Made by a program: the position numbers and the translations under genes. Under the pieces are notes generated by a model that made no database searches, was not told the origin of the DNA, and saw only the letters and a list, made by a program, of their open reading frames with translations. From Hydrogenophaga sp. PAMC20947 (GTDB lineage: Bacteria; Pseudomonadota; Gammaproteobacteria; Burkholderiales; Burkholderiaceae_C), in the NCBI RefSeq assembly GCF_004795855.1, contig NZ_CP039252.1, positions 1,984,001-2,048,000 on the forward strand: 64,000 nucleotides of DNA. The letters are read 5' to 3'. This document shows, in pieces, positions 21,543 through 30,956 of the stretch; positions within the stretch are counted from its first letter, which is position 1, and every line of letters begins with the position of its first letter.

Positions 21543-21696
21543 GGCTTTGTCGCCCGTCACGCTATCGACTCCCGACACAGCCCGTCGAACCCGGCAGCGT
21601 TCCACCCACAAGCGCGCAGCCGAGGGCCTGGCCAAGGGGGGCATAGGGGCCCCTGATCCCACTGCGGGAACCTTGGCGCCAGCATGGCCTCGGACA

Positions 21697-22467
21697 ATGC
21701 AGACCCCAACAGTGAGCCAACTGCCACCCATGCCCACCACGCAAGCCACGCCTGCCGTCATCGAAACCCAACAGCTCTGCATGTCCTACCCGCTCGCGCG
21801 CGACCGGGTGGACGTGCTGCGGGACGTGAGCATCCGCATCGCCGCCGGAACCCGCGTGGCGATTGCAGGGCCGTCCGGCTCCGGCAAAACCTCGTTGCTG
21901 TTGCTGCTCTCGGGCCTGGAGCGCCCGAGCAGCGGCCGCGTGATCGTCGACGGGGTGGATCTGGGCACGCTGGACGCTGACGGTCTGGCCGACCTGCGCC
22001 GCGAGCGTGTGGGCATCGTGTTCCAGAGTTTTCACCTGCTCCCCTCGCTCACGGCGCTGGACAACGCGGCGTTGCCGTTGCAGATGGCCGGGCGGCGCGA
22101 CGCGCGCCACCTGGCCACAGCCATGCTGGAGCGCGTGGGACTGGGTGGCCGGCTGAACCACCACCCCAGCCAGCTCTCCGGTGGCGAGCAGCAGCGGGTG
22201 GCGATCGCACGCGCGCTGGTACATCGGCCCAGCCTGCTGCTGGCCGACGAGCCCACCGGCAACCTCGACGACCACACCGCCGAATCGGTGCGTGAACTGC
22301 TGTTTGAACTCAACCGGGAGCAAGGGACCACGCTGGTGCTGGTGACCCACGACCTGGATTTCGCCGCGCGTTGCGACCGTGTGCTGCGCCTGCACGACGG
22401 CCAGTTGCACGAAACACCTGCGGCCCCAGCCGACAGGGTGGTCGCACCTGATGCGGTTCCTGTTTAG
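21697..22467 (+). CDS. ABC transporter ATP-binding protein, LolD/YbbA family
   Basis: A 256-residue ABC ATPase. Walker A GPSGSGKTSL (about residue 57), Q-loop VFQSFHLLPSL, signature [15 protein letters not shown], Walker B LLLADEPTGNLD and H-loop VTHD are intact. Sequence type and the overlapping FtsX permease gene place it with YbbA/LolD/MacB ATPases of non-canonical mechanotransmission exporters. Start uncertain: ATG 21697 is taken, but 21730 is also possible and neither has a clear ribosome binding site. The 3' end overlaps the permease start by 17 bp. Confidence 0.9.
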   Translation: MQTPTVSQLPPMPTTQATPAVIETQQLCMSYPLARDRVDVLRDVSIRIAAGTRVAIAGPSGSGKTSLLLLLSGLERPSSGRVIVDGVDLGTLDADGLADLRRERVGIVFQSFHLLPSLTALDNAALPLQMAGRRDARHLATAMLERVGLGGRLNHHPSQLSGGEQQRVAIARALVHRPSLLLADEPTGNLDDHTAESVRELLFELNREQGTTLVLVTHDLDFAARCDRVLRLHDGQLHETPAAPADRVVAPDAVPV

Positions 22468-24973
22468 TCTGGCCTGGCGCGACCTGCGCGCCAGCGGCCG
22501 CCAACTCTGGATCTTTGTCGCCTGCCTGCTACTGGGTGTGTCTCTGGTGGCGGCTGGCGGTGGCCTTTATCGGCAGGTGGCCGATGCCTTGCGGGCTGAC
22601 GCGCGGCTGCTGTTCGGCGGCGACGTCGAGGTCGAGTCGGCGCAGCCGCTGCCACCCGAAGTACTGGCCTGGATGCTGGCACCCGGTGAAGGCGCCGCGA
22701 CCGTCTCGCGTCTGATCGAGCTGCGCACCATGCTGCGCAGCGAAGACGGCCACGCACAGCTGATCGAATTGCAGAGTGCCGATGCTGCCTACCCGCTGTA
22801 TGGCCAGGTGACGCTGGCACCCGCCGGCACGCTCGATACCACGCTGGCAGAGCGCGGCGGCGCCTGGGGTGCGGCGCTCGATGCCACCCTGGCCCAGCGC
22901 ATGGATCTTTCAGTGGGCGATACCGTCGAGGTCGGCGACCTGAGCCTGACCGTGCGCGCCCTCATCACCCGCCAGCCCGACCGCAGCCTGCGTGCCGACT
23001 GGGGCGCTGCGCCGGTACTGGTGGCCGACGGTGCGCTGATCGCCACCGGTCTGGTGCAGCCGCTCAGCCGCATCGATTACCGCTACCGCGTGCGCACCGA
23101 ACAGCCACCCAGCACCTGGCGGGATGCGTTCGTCGCCGCCTTTCCAGCACTCGATGCCGAGGTCGACACCTTCGACGAGCGCAGCGAGCGCATGGCCGAA
23201 GTGCTGGGCCAGATCGGTTCCGGCCTGCTGCTGATCGGCTTCTCGGCGCTGTTCATCGGTGGCCTGGGCGTGTTCAACAGCGTGCAAGCCTACCTGCAGG
23301 GCAAGCTCACGTCACTGGCCACGTTGCGCGCGCTGGGCCTGCGCGACGGTCGGCTGGCGGCGATGGTGCTGATCCAGATCGTGATGCTGGCCCTGCTGGC
23401 CAGCGCCGCAGGTGTGCTGCTCGGCAATGCACTGGCGCTGGCCGGCGCGCTGGCAACCGCCGACCGCCTGCCGATCGCGCTCTTGCTCAACGGCCTCTGG
23501 CAACCCTCACTGGTAGCGTTGGCCTTTGGCGTGTTGACCGCGGTGGTATTTGCCCTGCCAGCGCTCGGGCGCGCGCTGTCGGTCACCCCCGCGGCCCTGT
23601 TCCGCGGCGTCGACGGCGTGTCGCTGCGCACGCCACGGCGCGCCTGGTTGCTCACCGGCGCGGTGGCGCTGGCGGTGGTGGCACTGTTGGTGGTGGCGCT
23701 ACCCGATCCGCGCTTTGGTCTGGGCTTCGTGCTCGCCACGGCGGCCTTGCTGGCGCTGCTGGAGGGGCTCACACGCGGACTGCGGGTGCTGGCGGGTCGT
23801 CTGCAGGCCAGCAAGCGATGGTCGCCACCGCTCGCCATGCAGCTCGCGCTGGCCAACCTGCAGCAACCGGCCTCGCCACTGCGCCCGGCCCTGCTGTCGC
23901 TGGGTTCGGCGCTCACGCTGCTGGTGGCTTGCACGCTGGTGGTCACCACGCTGCTGCGCACAGTGAACGAGACCGTGCCGGCCAACGCGCCGGCACTGGT
24001 GTTCTACGATGTCCAGACCGAACAGATACCCCTGCTGCAGGACACCTTGAATGCCTCGCCCGGCCTGCAGCAGGTGCGCACCGCACCACTGGTGCTGGGT
24101 CGCCTGGCCGCCGTCAACGGCGAGGCCTTGCGCGACAGCGGCGATGGCGCGCGCGCGCGAGAGGCACGCGACGAACACAAGCTGAGTAACCAGGCCGGCA
24201 ATTTCGACGACGTGGTGGTGGTGCGTGGCACCTGGTGGCCCGAGGGCCACCGCGGCAAGCCGCTGGTGGCCATGGAAGACCGCGAAGCCGACCAGCTTGG
24301 CCTGCAGGTGGGTGACCAGCTGCGCTTCGACATCCTGGGCACACCGGTAGCGGCCACGCTCAGCGCCATCTACAGCCAGCGTCGCATGCAGTCGCGCCTG
24401 TGGCTCGAAGCCATCTTCAGCGACGGCGTGCTCGACCCTTTCATCACACGCCACGTGGGCGCGGCCTACATGCCCGCGGAGGAATCGCTCGCCGCGCAGG
24501 ACCGGTTGGCCGCTGCCGCCCCCAACATCGCCACCGTGCGCACCGAATCGGTGCTGCGCGAAACCCGCGCCCTGATGGCGCGCGCCAGCAGGGGGTTGGC
24601 GGTAGTCGCGCTGGTGTGTCTGGCGGCCAGCCTGCTGGTGCTGGGCAGCGTCGTCGCCGCCAGCCGCAGCCGGCAGGTGTACGACGCAACCGTGATGCAC
24701 GCATTGGGCGCGCGGCATTCGATGCTGCGGCGCGTCCTGATCTGGGAATACGCGCTGCTGGCCTTTGTGACCGCCGGCTTTGCCATCGTCGCAGGCAGTG
24801 CGCTGGCCACCGGACTGCTGCGCTGGCGCCTGGACATGGACCCCCTGGGCCTGTACTGGAGCGGTGCGCTCACCGCCGTGGCCGTGAGCGTCATCAGCCT
24901 GGGCCTGGGGGCACACTACCTGCTGCGCCAGATGCAAATCAACCCCGCCCTGCTGCTGCGCAGCAGCGGGTAA
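22451..24973 (+). CDS. FtsX-family ABC transporter permease, YbbP-like
   Basis: An 840-residue permease with an N-terminal membrane helix (about 18-38), a large periplasmic domain, FtsX cores around residues 255-330 and 720-830, and additional helices in the middle (a duplicated FtsX layout of about ten segments). This matches the YbbP/LolE-like permeases that pair with YbbA. In E. coli ybbAP is next to the esterase gene tesA; no tesA homologue is visible here. Function is probably extraction of a lipid or hydrophobic compound from the inner membrane; unproven. Confidence 0.88.
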   Translation: MRFLFSLAWRDLRASGRQLWIFVACLLLGVSLVAAGGGLYRQVADALRADARLLFGGDVEVESAQPLPPEVLAWMLAPGEGAATVSRLIELRTMLRSEDGHAQLIELQSADAAYPLYGQVTLAPAGTLDTTLAERGGAWGAALDATLAQRMDLSVGDTVEVGDLSLTVRALITRQPDRSLRADWGAAPVLVADGALIATGLVQPLSRIDYRYRVRTEQPPSTWRDAFVAAFPALDAEVDTFDERSERMAEVLGQIGSGLLLIGFSALFIGGLGVFNSVQAYLQGKLTSLATLRALGLRDGRLAAMVLIQIVMLALLASAAGVLLGNALALAGALATADRLPIALLLNGLWQPSLVALAFGVLTAVVFALPALGRALSVTPAALFRGVDGVSLRTPRRAWLLTGAVALAVVALLVVALPDPRFGLGFVLATAALLALLEGLTRGLRVLAGRLQASKRWSPPLAMQLALANLQQPASPLRPALLSLGSALTLLVACTLVVTTLLRTVNETVPANAPALVFYDVQTEQIPLLQDTLNASPGLQQVRTAPLVLGRLAAVNGEALRDSGDGARAREARDEHKLSNQAGNFDDVVVVRGTWWPEGHRGKPLVAMEDREADQLGLQVGDQLRFDILGTPVAATLSAIYSQRRMQSRLWLEAIFSDGVLDPFITRHVGAAYMPAEESLAAQDRLAAAAPNIATVRTESVLRETRALMARASRGLAVVALVCLAASLLVLGSVVAASRSRQVYDATVMHALGARHSMLRRVLIWEYALLAFVTAGFAIVAGSALATGLLRWRLDMDPLGLYWSGALTAVAVSVISLGLGAHYLLRQMQINPALLLRSSG

Positions 24974-25083
24974 TCCCTGCGAAGGGCTTCACGATCCGCC
25001 CTTCGCCACAAGCCCCTTTGCCCGTTCGCGCATTCGCGCGTTCGACAACCGCCTCAGAACCATCCGATGGACCCCACCCCCCC

Positions 25084-26187
25084 TTGACCAACACCTTCGA
25101 ATCCCTGGCCGCCACTTCACTCGGGAGCGATGCCTTCCTGCTCGTGCTGTACGTGGTACTGGCCCTGCTGTTTTCCTTCCTCTGCTCCGTGGCCGAGGCC
25201 ACACTGCTGAGCATCACGCCGTCCTATATCGCCGGACTGAAAGAGGCCCAGCCCCAAAAGGCCACCTTGCTCAAACAACTGAAGGAAGACAACATCGATC
25301 AGTCGCTGGCCGCCATCCTCACCGTCAACACCATCGCCCACACGGTAGGGGCCATCGGCGCCGGCTCCAAAGCCACGTCGGTGTTCGGCAGCGCCTGGTT
25401 CGGCCTGTTCTCGGCGGTGATGACGCTGCTCATCCTCTTTCTCTCCGAAATCGTGCCCAAGACACTGGGTGCGGTGTACTGGCGCCAACTGGCCAGCCCG
25501 ACTGCGGCCTTTGTGAACCTGCTGGTCAAGAGCATGTACCCGCTGATCGTGGTCTCGGAAAGAATCACGCGCCTGATCTCCGGCGGCAAGAAGCTGCACG
25601 ACTTCAACCGCGAAGAGTTTGTTGCTCTGGCCGGTATCGGACAGGAACAGGGCCTGATCAACGAGCGCGAATCCAAGATCATCCGCAACCTGTTCCTGTT
25701 CAAGTCGGTCGAGGCCAGCACCATCATGACGCCGCGTATCGTGGTCGCGGCGCTGCAAAAAGACACCCCGGTGCACGAGGCACTGGGAACACCTGAAAAA
25801 ACCCCGTTCTCGCGCCTGCCCATATACGGGAACGACCTGGATTCGGTGAGCGGCTTTGTGCTGCGCGAAGACCTGCTGGTGGCGCAGAACCAGGGCAAGG
25901 GTGAGCAGCCCGTGTCCACCTTCCGGCGTGAGATCGTCTCGGTGCCCTCCTCCACGCCGCTCTCGCGTCTGCTGGAGACCCTGCTTGAACAGCGCCAGCA
26001 CATTGCCGTTGTGGTCGGTGAATATGGCGAAACCAAAGGACTGGTCACGCTGGAAGACGTGGTCGAAACCCTGCTGGGCATCGAAATCCTCGACGAGGGT
26101 GACAAGGTCGAAGACATGCAGCAGCTCGCGCGCCAGCTGTGGGCCAAACGCGCAGAGCGCATGGGCTTGAAGCTCGACGCCGAATGA
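25084..26187 (+). CDS. CNNM/CorC-family membrane protein with CBS domains (putative Mg/Co efflux)
   Basis: About 367 residues: an N-terminal DUF21/CNNM transmembrane domain (four helices; SVAEATLLSITPSYIAGL and FLSEIVPKTLGA are family motifs), followed by a CBS pair (IMTPRIVVAALQKDTPVHEAL and GLVTLEDVVETLLG). The C-terminal CorC_HlyC domain is absent or very short. CNNM proteins act in Mg2+ transport or efflux. There is no in-frame ATG before the membrane domain, so a TTG at 25084 is proposed; TTG at 25018 is an alternative and no clear ribosome binding site helps. Confidence 0.82.
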   Translation: MTNTFESLAATSLGSDAFLLVLYVVLALLFSFLCSVAEATLLSITPSYIAGLKEAQPQKATLLKQLKEDNIDQSLAAILTVNTIAHTVGAIGAGSKATSVFGSAWFGLFSAVMTLLILFLSEIVPKTLGAVYWRQLASPTAAFVNLLVKSMYPLIVVSERITRLISGGKKLHDFNREEFVALAGIGQEQGLINERESKIIRNLFLFKSVEASTIMTPRIVVAALQKDTPVHEALGTPEKTPFSRLPIYGNDLDSVSGFVLREDLLVAQNQGKGEQPVSTFRREIVSVPSSTPLSRLLETLLEQRQHIAVVVGEYGETKGLVTLEDVVETLLGIEILDEGDKVEDMQQLARQLWAKRAERMGLKLDAE

Positions 26188-26221
26188 GCACGACACCGGC
26201 CACGCGGAGTACCATGAACCC

Positions 26222-27586
26222 ATGACTGTATCCATTCGCTTTCTCGGGGCCGCAGGCACGGTCACCGGCTCCAAATACCTGGTTGAACACGACGGCCAGA
26301 GCCTGTTGATCGACTGTGGCCTCTTCCAGGGTTACAAGCAGTTGCGGCTGCGCAACCGCGACCCCTTGCCGGTGTTGCCCAACAACATTGGCGCAGTCCT
26401 GCTGACCCATGCCCACCTGGACCACAGTGGCTACCTGCCGCTGCTGGCCAAAGAAGGCTTCCGGGGCACGGTCTGGGCAACGCCTGCCACGCGGGATCTT
26501 GCCCAAATTTTGCTGCCCGACAGCGGCCATATCCAGGAAGCCGATGCCGATTTCGCCAATCGCCATGGTTTCTCGAAGCATGCGCCGGCGTTGCCCCTCT
26601 ACACCGAAGACGACGCCATGCGCAGCCTCAAGCTGATCCGCACGGTGCCCATGGACCAGACCTTCGAACCGTTGCCCGGCTGGCAAGCCCGCTTCTATGG
26701 TGCAGGTCATATCCTGGGGGCAGCCAGCATCTTGCTGGCGGTCGGCGGGCGCCGCATCCTGTTCTCCGGTGACCTTGGTCGACCCGATGACGTGCTGATG
26801 CTGGCCCCCGAAAAACCACCAGCCGCCGACACCGTGGTTTGTGAGTCGACTTATGGCGACCGAGAACACCCCGACGAAGATGTGTTCGCGGAACTCGGCC
26901 CCGCCTTGAAACGCTGCGCCGCACGCGGCGGTACAGCGGTGGTCCCCGCGTTCGCGGTAGGCCGTGCCCAGGCCCTCCTGCACGCCATCGCCCAACTCAA
27001 GTCCCAGGACGATTTACCCCACAGCCTGCCGATTTACCTGGACAGCCCCATGGCCATCAACAGCACCGGGCTGTTTGCCAGGCACATCGGTGAGCACCGG
27101 CTCAACGCCACGCAATGCCATGCCATGGAGGCGGTGGCCAAAATGACCCGCACCACCGACGAGTCCAAAGCCATCGCCCTGCAACACGGACCCAAAGTCA
27201 TTCTCTCGGCCAGCGGCATGGCCACGGGCGGGCGTGTGCTGCACCACCTCGCCAAATACCTGGGCGACCACCGCAACATGGTGATCCTCAGTGGCTACCA
27301 GGCCCCAGGCACCCGAGGCGCATCCCTGGCCGCTGGCGCCACCCATCTGCGCATGCACGGCCAGGATCTCACCGTTCGTGCCGAGATCGTTCAGCTGACA
27401 GCAGCCTCCGCACACGCCGATGCCAGCCAGCTCATCGACTGGTTGCGCAGCCTGTCCGCGCCACCCCAGCGTGTATTTGTCACCCACGGCGACCCTGCGG
27501 CCTCAGACGCACTGCGCCAGCGCATTGAGCACGAGCTGAAATGGAGCGCACTGGTGCCCGAACACGGCAGCACCTGGAGGGTATGA
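26222..27586 (+). CDS. MBL-fold beta-CASP RNA exonuclease family protein
   Basis: A 454-residue metallo-beta-lactamase/beta-CASP protein. Metal-binding motif THAHLDHSG (HxHxDH, about residues 62-67), motif 3 GAGHILGAAS, motif 4 FSGDLGRPDD, the beta-CASP core VVPAFAVGRAQ, ILSASGMATGGRVLHHLAKYL, and the KH-like C-terminal VFVTHGDPAASDALRQRIE. Family members (CPSF73/YsxD-like) process RNA as endo- or exonucleases. It starts 34 bp after the CNNM gene on the same strand. A palindromic repeat starts right after its stop. Confidence 0.9.
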   Translation: MTVSIRFLGAAGTVTGSKYLVEHDGQSLLIDCGLFQGYKQLRLRNRDPLPVLPNNIGAVLLTHAHLDHSGYLPLLAKEGFRGTVWATPATRDLAQILLPDSGHIQEADADFANRHGFSKHAPALPLYTEDDAMRSLKLIRTVPMDQTFEPLPGWQARFYGAGHILGAASILLAVGGRRILFSGDLGRPDDVLMLAPEKPPAADTVVCESTYGDREHPDEDVFAELGPALKRCAARGGTAVVPAFAVGRAQALLHAIAQLKSQDDLPHSLPIYLDSPMAINSTGLFARHIGEHRLNATQCHAMEAVAKMTRTTDESKAIALQHGPKVILSASGMATGGRVLHHLAKYLGDHRNMVILSGYQAPGTRGASLAAGATHLRMHGQDLTVRAEIVQLTAASAHADASQLIDWLRSLSAPPQRVFVTHGDPAASDALRQRIEHELKWSALVPEHGSTWRV

Positions 27587-27652
27587 AGCTCCCGGCGCCT
27601 CTTCGATACACCCCCCTGAGGGGGACCACCCCTGTAGCCTGGCAACGCCAGT
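27587..27652 (+). repeat. diverged copy of the 13887 palindromic repeat
   Basis: Begins directly after a stop codon with AGCTCCCGGCGCC, followed by a CTTCG turn, the palindrome CCCCCtgAGGGGG and GCCTGGCAACGCCAG. Order and spacing follow the element at 13887-13973, but the sequence is diverged and the right-hand inverted repeat is missing. Boundaries are approximate. Confidence 0.5.
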
Positions 27653-27729
27653 TCCACAATGTGCGCTGGGGCAGTCACTCGCTCTGGCAACGGTCTCGAT
27701 TCCTGACACTGATTCAATCTTCCTCATCC

Positions 27730-28926
27730 ATGTTCGTTTTAAAACTCACCCTGCGTCTGACCCTGGCGACCCTTGCCCTGCCGGCCCTCGCCCAGACGAC
27801 CTCACCCGAATTTGCCCGCTGCCTCGACGGCCTGCAGGGTGACGCCAGCAAAGCCGGAGTGACCTCGTCAACCTACCAAAAGCTCACCCAGGGACTCACA
27901 CCCGACATGAGCGTGATCGAAAAGCTCGATTACCAGCCTGAATTCCGCTCGGCCATCTGGGACTACCTCAGTGGGCTGGTGGATGAAGAGCGGGTGCAGG
28001 AGGGACAAGCGATGCTGGTCCGCCATGCCGAAACCCTGAAGCAAGTGGAGCAACGTTTCGGCGTCGATCCGGCCACGGTGGTCGCCGTGTGGGGCGTGGA
28101 AAGCAACTTTGGTCAAACATTTGGCAAATACCCGCTGCTGCAATCGCTGGGCACCCTGTCGTGTTTTGGCCGCCGCCAGGATTACTTTCGCACCGAGCTC
28201 TATGCCGCCCTGCGCATTCTGCAAAAGGGCGACATCGCGCCCGAGCGCCTGGTGGGTTCCTGGGCGGGCGCTTTTGGCCACACCCAGTTCATGCCCAGCA
28301 CCTTCGAGCGATTGGCCGTTGACTTTGACGGCGACGGGCGCGCCGACCTGATGGACAACGCCTCGGACGCCCTGGCCTCCACGGCAAACTTCCTCAAGAA
28401 GGCGGGCTGGCGCACGGGGCAGCCCTGGGGCCTTGAGGTCCGGCTGCCGACCGGATTCAACGCGGCCGGAGAAGGCCGTCGCAGCAAACGCAGCATCAAC
28501 GAATGGAAGGCCCGAGGCGTTCAATCGGTAGACGGTTCGCCCCTGCCCGACGACGCCGGCCAGGCCGGGCTGCTGACCCCCGCCGGCCCCAACGGCCCAG
28601 CTTTTCTGGTGTTCCGCAACTTCGATGCCATTTACAGCTACAACGCCGCTGAAAGCTATGGCCTCGCGATTGCCCATCTAAGCGACCGCCTGCGTGGCGC
28701 AGGCCCATTTGTGACACCCTGGCCCACCGACGACCCAGGCATCTCCCGCGTCGAGCGCCGCGAATTGCAGGGCCTGCTGATCTTGCGCGGCCACGACATC
28801 GGCGAGGTGGACGGCATGCTGGGCGAACGCAGTCGGGCCGCCATCAAGATCGAACAGGAACAGGCAGGCCATGAAGCCACGGGCCGCGGGGGGCTGAAAA
28901 TTCTCAACACCCTGCGGGGCGGTTGA
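27730..28926 (+). CDS. lytic murein transglycosylase, MltB family
   Basis: A 398-residue exported peptidoglycan enzyme. A signal peptide (about 1-18, ending ALPALA) is followed by the MltB catalytic domain: VVAVWGVESNFGQTFGKYPL holds the catalytic Glu, then GSWAGAFGHTQFMPSTFE and the YNAAESYGLAIAHLSDRLRG segment. A C-terminal peptidoglycan-binding domain (LQGLLILRGHDIGEVDGMLG) closes it. It cleaves the MurNAc-GlcNAc bond, forming 1,6-anhydro muropeptides, in the periplasm. No lipobox cysteine, so it is probably soluble. Confidence 0.92.
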   Translation: MFVLKLTLRLTLATLALPALAQTTSPEFARCLDGLQGDASKAGVTSSTYQKLTQGLTPDMSVIEKLDYQPEFRSAIWDYLSGLVDEERVQEGQAMLVRHAETLKQVEQRFGVDPATVVAVWGVESNFGQTFGKYPLLQSLGTLSCFGRRQDYFRTELYAALRILQKGDIAPERLVGSWAGAFGHTQFMPSTFERLAVDFDGDGRADLMDNASDALASTANFLKKAGWRTGQPWGLEVRLPTGFNAAGEGRRSKRSINEWKARGVQSVDGSPLPDDAGQAGLLTPAGPNGPAFLVFRNFDAIYSYNAAESYGLAIAHLSDRLRGAGPFVTPWPTDDPGISRVERRELQGLLILRGHDIGEVDGMLGERSRAAIKIEQEQAGHEATGRGGLKILNTLRGG

Positions 28927-29919
28927 TCAAACCGCGGCCTCAAGGGTCCCTGCCGTCTCCGCACCTCCGGGGAGCCGCTCCGCCACGGTGGTGGTGATCA
29001 ACATGCCACTGTGGTCCTCGCTCAATTCGCTGTAAACCCAGACATCAATTGCTTGGCCGTTGGCCCGCAGCCACAGGACTTGCTGCCAGCCTGTGGACCC
29101 TTTTTCAAACAACACCCGAAGATGTTCGCGCCAATGCAGATCGGTGGCCCACAGCGATCCGGCTGGCCGGCCTACGATGCGCTCTGCTTCATAGCCCAGG
29201 CTGCGCTCAAAGGCGGGGTTCACCTCCAGCACAGTCTGGGTGCTGGCCAACTGAATCAGCAATGCCGTGGGATTGAGCCGAAAAATGCGTCCAAACCGCC
29301 GCAATGACTGGTCGCGCTCGAACTCCAGTCGCAGGCGATCCTCCATCTGGTTGAGGCGCCGGACATGGGCCTCATCGGTGGCTCCGCGCACGTAATACAA
29401 CAACGCGCCCACCACCGCCAGGATGACGCTGGCCATCATCCAGTAGCGAACGTCGGCCACGAACGACGGCGGGCCCATTCGCCCACTGGCTTCGGCCCAG
29501 GTCAATGCGCCCAGAATCCCCATGCTGGCCAACAAGGTCACGGCCACATACCGCAAGCTCAAAAAAGAGCCAGCCAGCACCACGGATGCGATCAAGGAAA
29601 AAGAAGACGAGGCGCGGACCGATCCATAGCTGTACATGGCCCAGCTGCCCAGAAACAGTATGCCCACCACCAGCGGCAAACGCATCAGATCGCTGCGTTT
29701 GCGCTTGAGCATGAGGTAGGACCACAGCGCAAGCAACGTCATTGACATCGAAATGACGGCCCTGGAATCCCCGGGGGGCGCCATCCAGATATCCACCGCC
29801 GTGAGGGGAGCCATCAACGCTGCAATGAACAGCAGCACAGACTTCAGGCTGCGGGTGCGGGCGCTGCTCTGAAAGCGCCGAATCTCCGAGGGATCATCCA
29901 GCGGGCGGGAATCAAGCAC
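28927..29919 (-). CDS. membrane protein with C-terminal PAS domain, second of tandem pair
   Basis: A 330-residue protein with about six predicted membrane segments in the first 170 residues, a short coiled coil (about 175-205, MEDRLRLEFERDQSLRRF) and one PAS domain (about 210-310, NPTALLIQLASTQTVLEVNPAFERSLGYE, PAS core). No histidine kinase, GGDEF or other output domain follows. It uses GTG at 29919, with GAGGAG inside the preceding gene, and overlaps that gene by 8 bp. It is a paralogue of that gene. Probably a membrane sensor that hands its signal to a separate partner. Confidence 0.75.
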   Translation of the reverse strand: MLDSRPLDDPSEIRRFQSSARTRSLKSVLLFIAALMAPLTAVDIWMAPPGDSRAVISMSMTLLALWSYLMLKRKRSDLMRLPLVVGILFLGSWAMYSYGSVRASSSFSLIASVVLAGSFLSLRYVAVTLLASMGILGALTWAEASGRMGPPSFVADVRYWMMASVILAVVGALLYYVRGATDEAHVRRLNQMEDRLRLEFERDQSLRRFGRIFRLNPTALLIQLASTQTVLEVNPAFERSLGYEAERIVGRPAGSLWATDLHWREHLRVLFEKGSTGWQQVLWLRANGQAIDVWVYSELSEDHSGMLITTTVAERLPGGAETAGTLEAAV

Positions 29920-30913
29920 TGTCCTGCTCCTCGCCCCGCAAGCGCAAGACCGTGATGACCAGACTGTCGTCCGGGTCTTCGTCCCGTTCGCTGCAGATCA
30001 TCAGTGGCAGTTCTTGGCCGTTGGCACACAGGCCGGTGATCGGCTGCCAGCCGGTTCGCCACTGGCTGCGCCGGTTCTGCACAAAGGCTTCGTGGCTGGC
30101 ATCCTGCAACCACAGGAACGCATCGCGCCGGTTCAACACCGCCTCGCGCGAATAGCCTGTGACTTGCTCAAAGGCCTGGTTCACGTCCAAGATGTGACCG
30201 GTGCGCGCCGATTGCACAAAAATCGGGGTGGGGCTGGAGAAAAAGATGCGGGAAAACCGCTCCATGCCATGGTCCCGCTCAAGCTGGGCCTGCAAACGCT
30301 GGTTGGCTTCCTGCAATTGCTGTTGCTGCGCCGTGCGCATCTGGATCCGGTTGAGGTACACCATGGCAGCAACCCCCAGCAGACAGGCCACCTGCATCAT
30401 CCAGGTGCGCAACCCCACGTCAAAACCGATCCGCGCTTTGAGCAACCCCTGCGCGTCCGCCCACGTCAGCAGCCCGATCAGCAGGATCACACCGAGGGTG
30501 GTCCACACCAAGGAACGGCGGCTCAGAAAAATGCCGACTCCGATCTGTGCGACCACGATGAGCCAGATATTCACTGTCCGCACCGAGCCAAAAAAATACG
30601 CCGACGCCGAGGCTTGCGTGAGCAAGCTGGCCACCAGCAACCAGGCCACGCCTTCGTAGTGCTGCCGCCTGAGCAACCCCCAGCTGAGCAAGGCAATCGC
30701 GCCCAGACCCAGACCCAGCAAGCTGTCGGCGTCCAAGGGCAGGCCCATCAGACGCTCAGAGACGAACAGCACCATCGTCAAGGCAACCACCAACAGCGCC
30801 AGCGAGCGTGCCAACCCTTCACGGGCGGCCACGATCGATGGCGGTCTGGGCCATCCGGAAGTAGGCTGCGAGGGGTTCAAAGGGTTCCCGGGGATAGAGA
30901 ATAAGGCAGCCAT
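29912..30913 (-). CDS. membrane protein with C-terminal PAS domain, first of tandem pair
   Basis: A 333-residue paralogue of the downstream gene with the same plan: about six membrane segments (residues 30-185), coiled coil (MRTAQQQQLQEANQRLQAQL), and a PAS domain ending the protein (SSPTPIFVQSARTGHILDVN, YSREAV). No catalytic output domain. ATG at 30913 is taken; a GTG at 30934 would add seven residues. Both proteins resemble the sensor half of a histidine kinase or diguanylate cyclase. No kinase or cyclase gene is adjacent. Confidence 0.72.
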   Translation of the reverse strand: MAALFSIPGNPLNPSQPTSGWPRPPSIVAAREGLARSLALLVVALTMVLFVSERLMGLPLDADSLLGLGLGAIALLSWGLLRRQHYEGVAWLLVASLLTQASASAYFFGSVRTVNIWLIVVAQIGVGIFLSRRSLVWTTLGVILLIGLLTWADAQGLLKARIGFDVGLRTWMMQVACLLGVAAMVYLNRIQMRTAQQQQLQEANQRLQAQLERDHGMERFSRIFFSSPTPIFVQSARTGHILDVNQAFEQVTGYSREAVLNRRDAFLWLQDASHEAFVQNRRSQWRTGWQPITGLCANGQELPLMICSERDEDPDDSLVITVLRLRGEEQDSA

Positions 30914-30956
30914 AGACTCGGCAAAGGCGTGCACATGGCCAACCCGGCAAAGAGGC

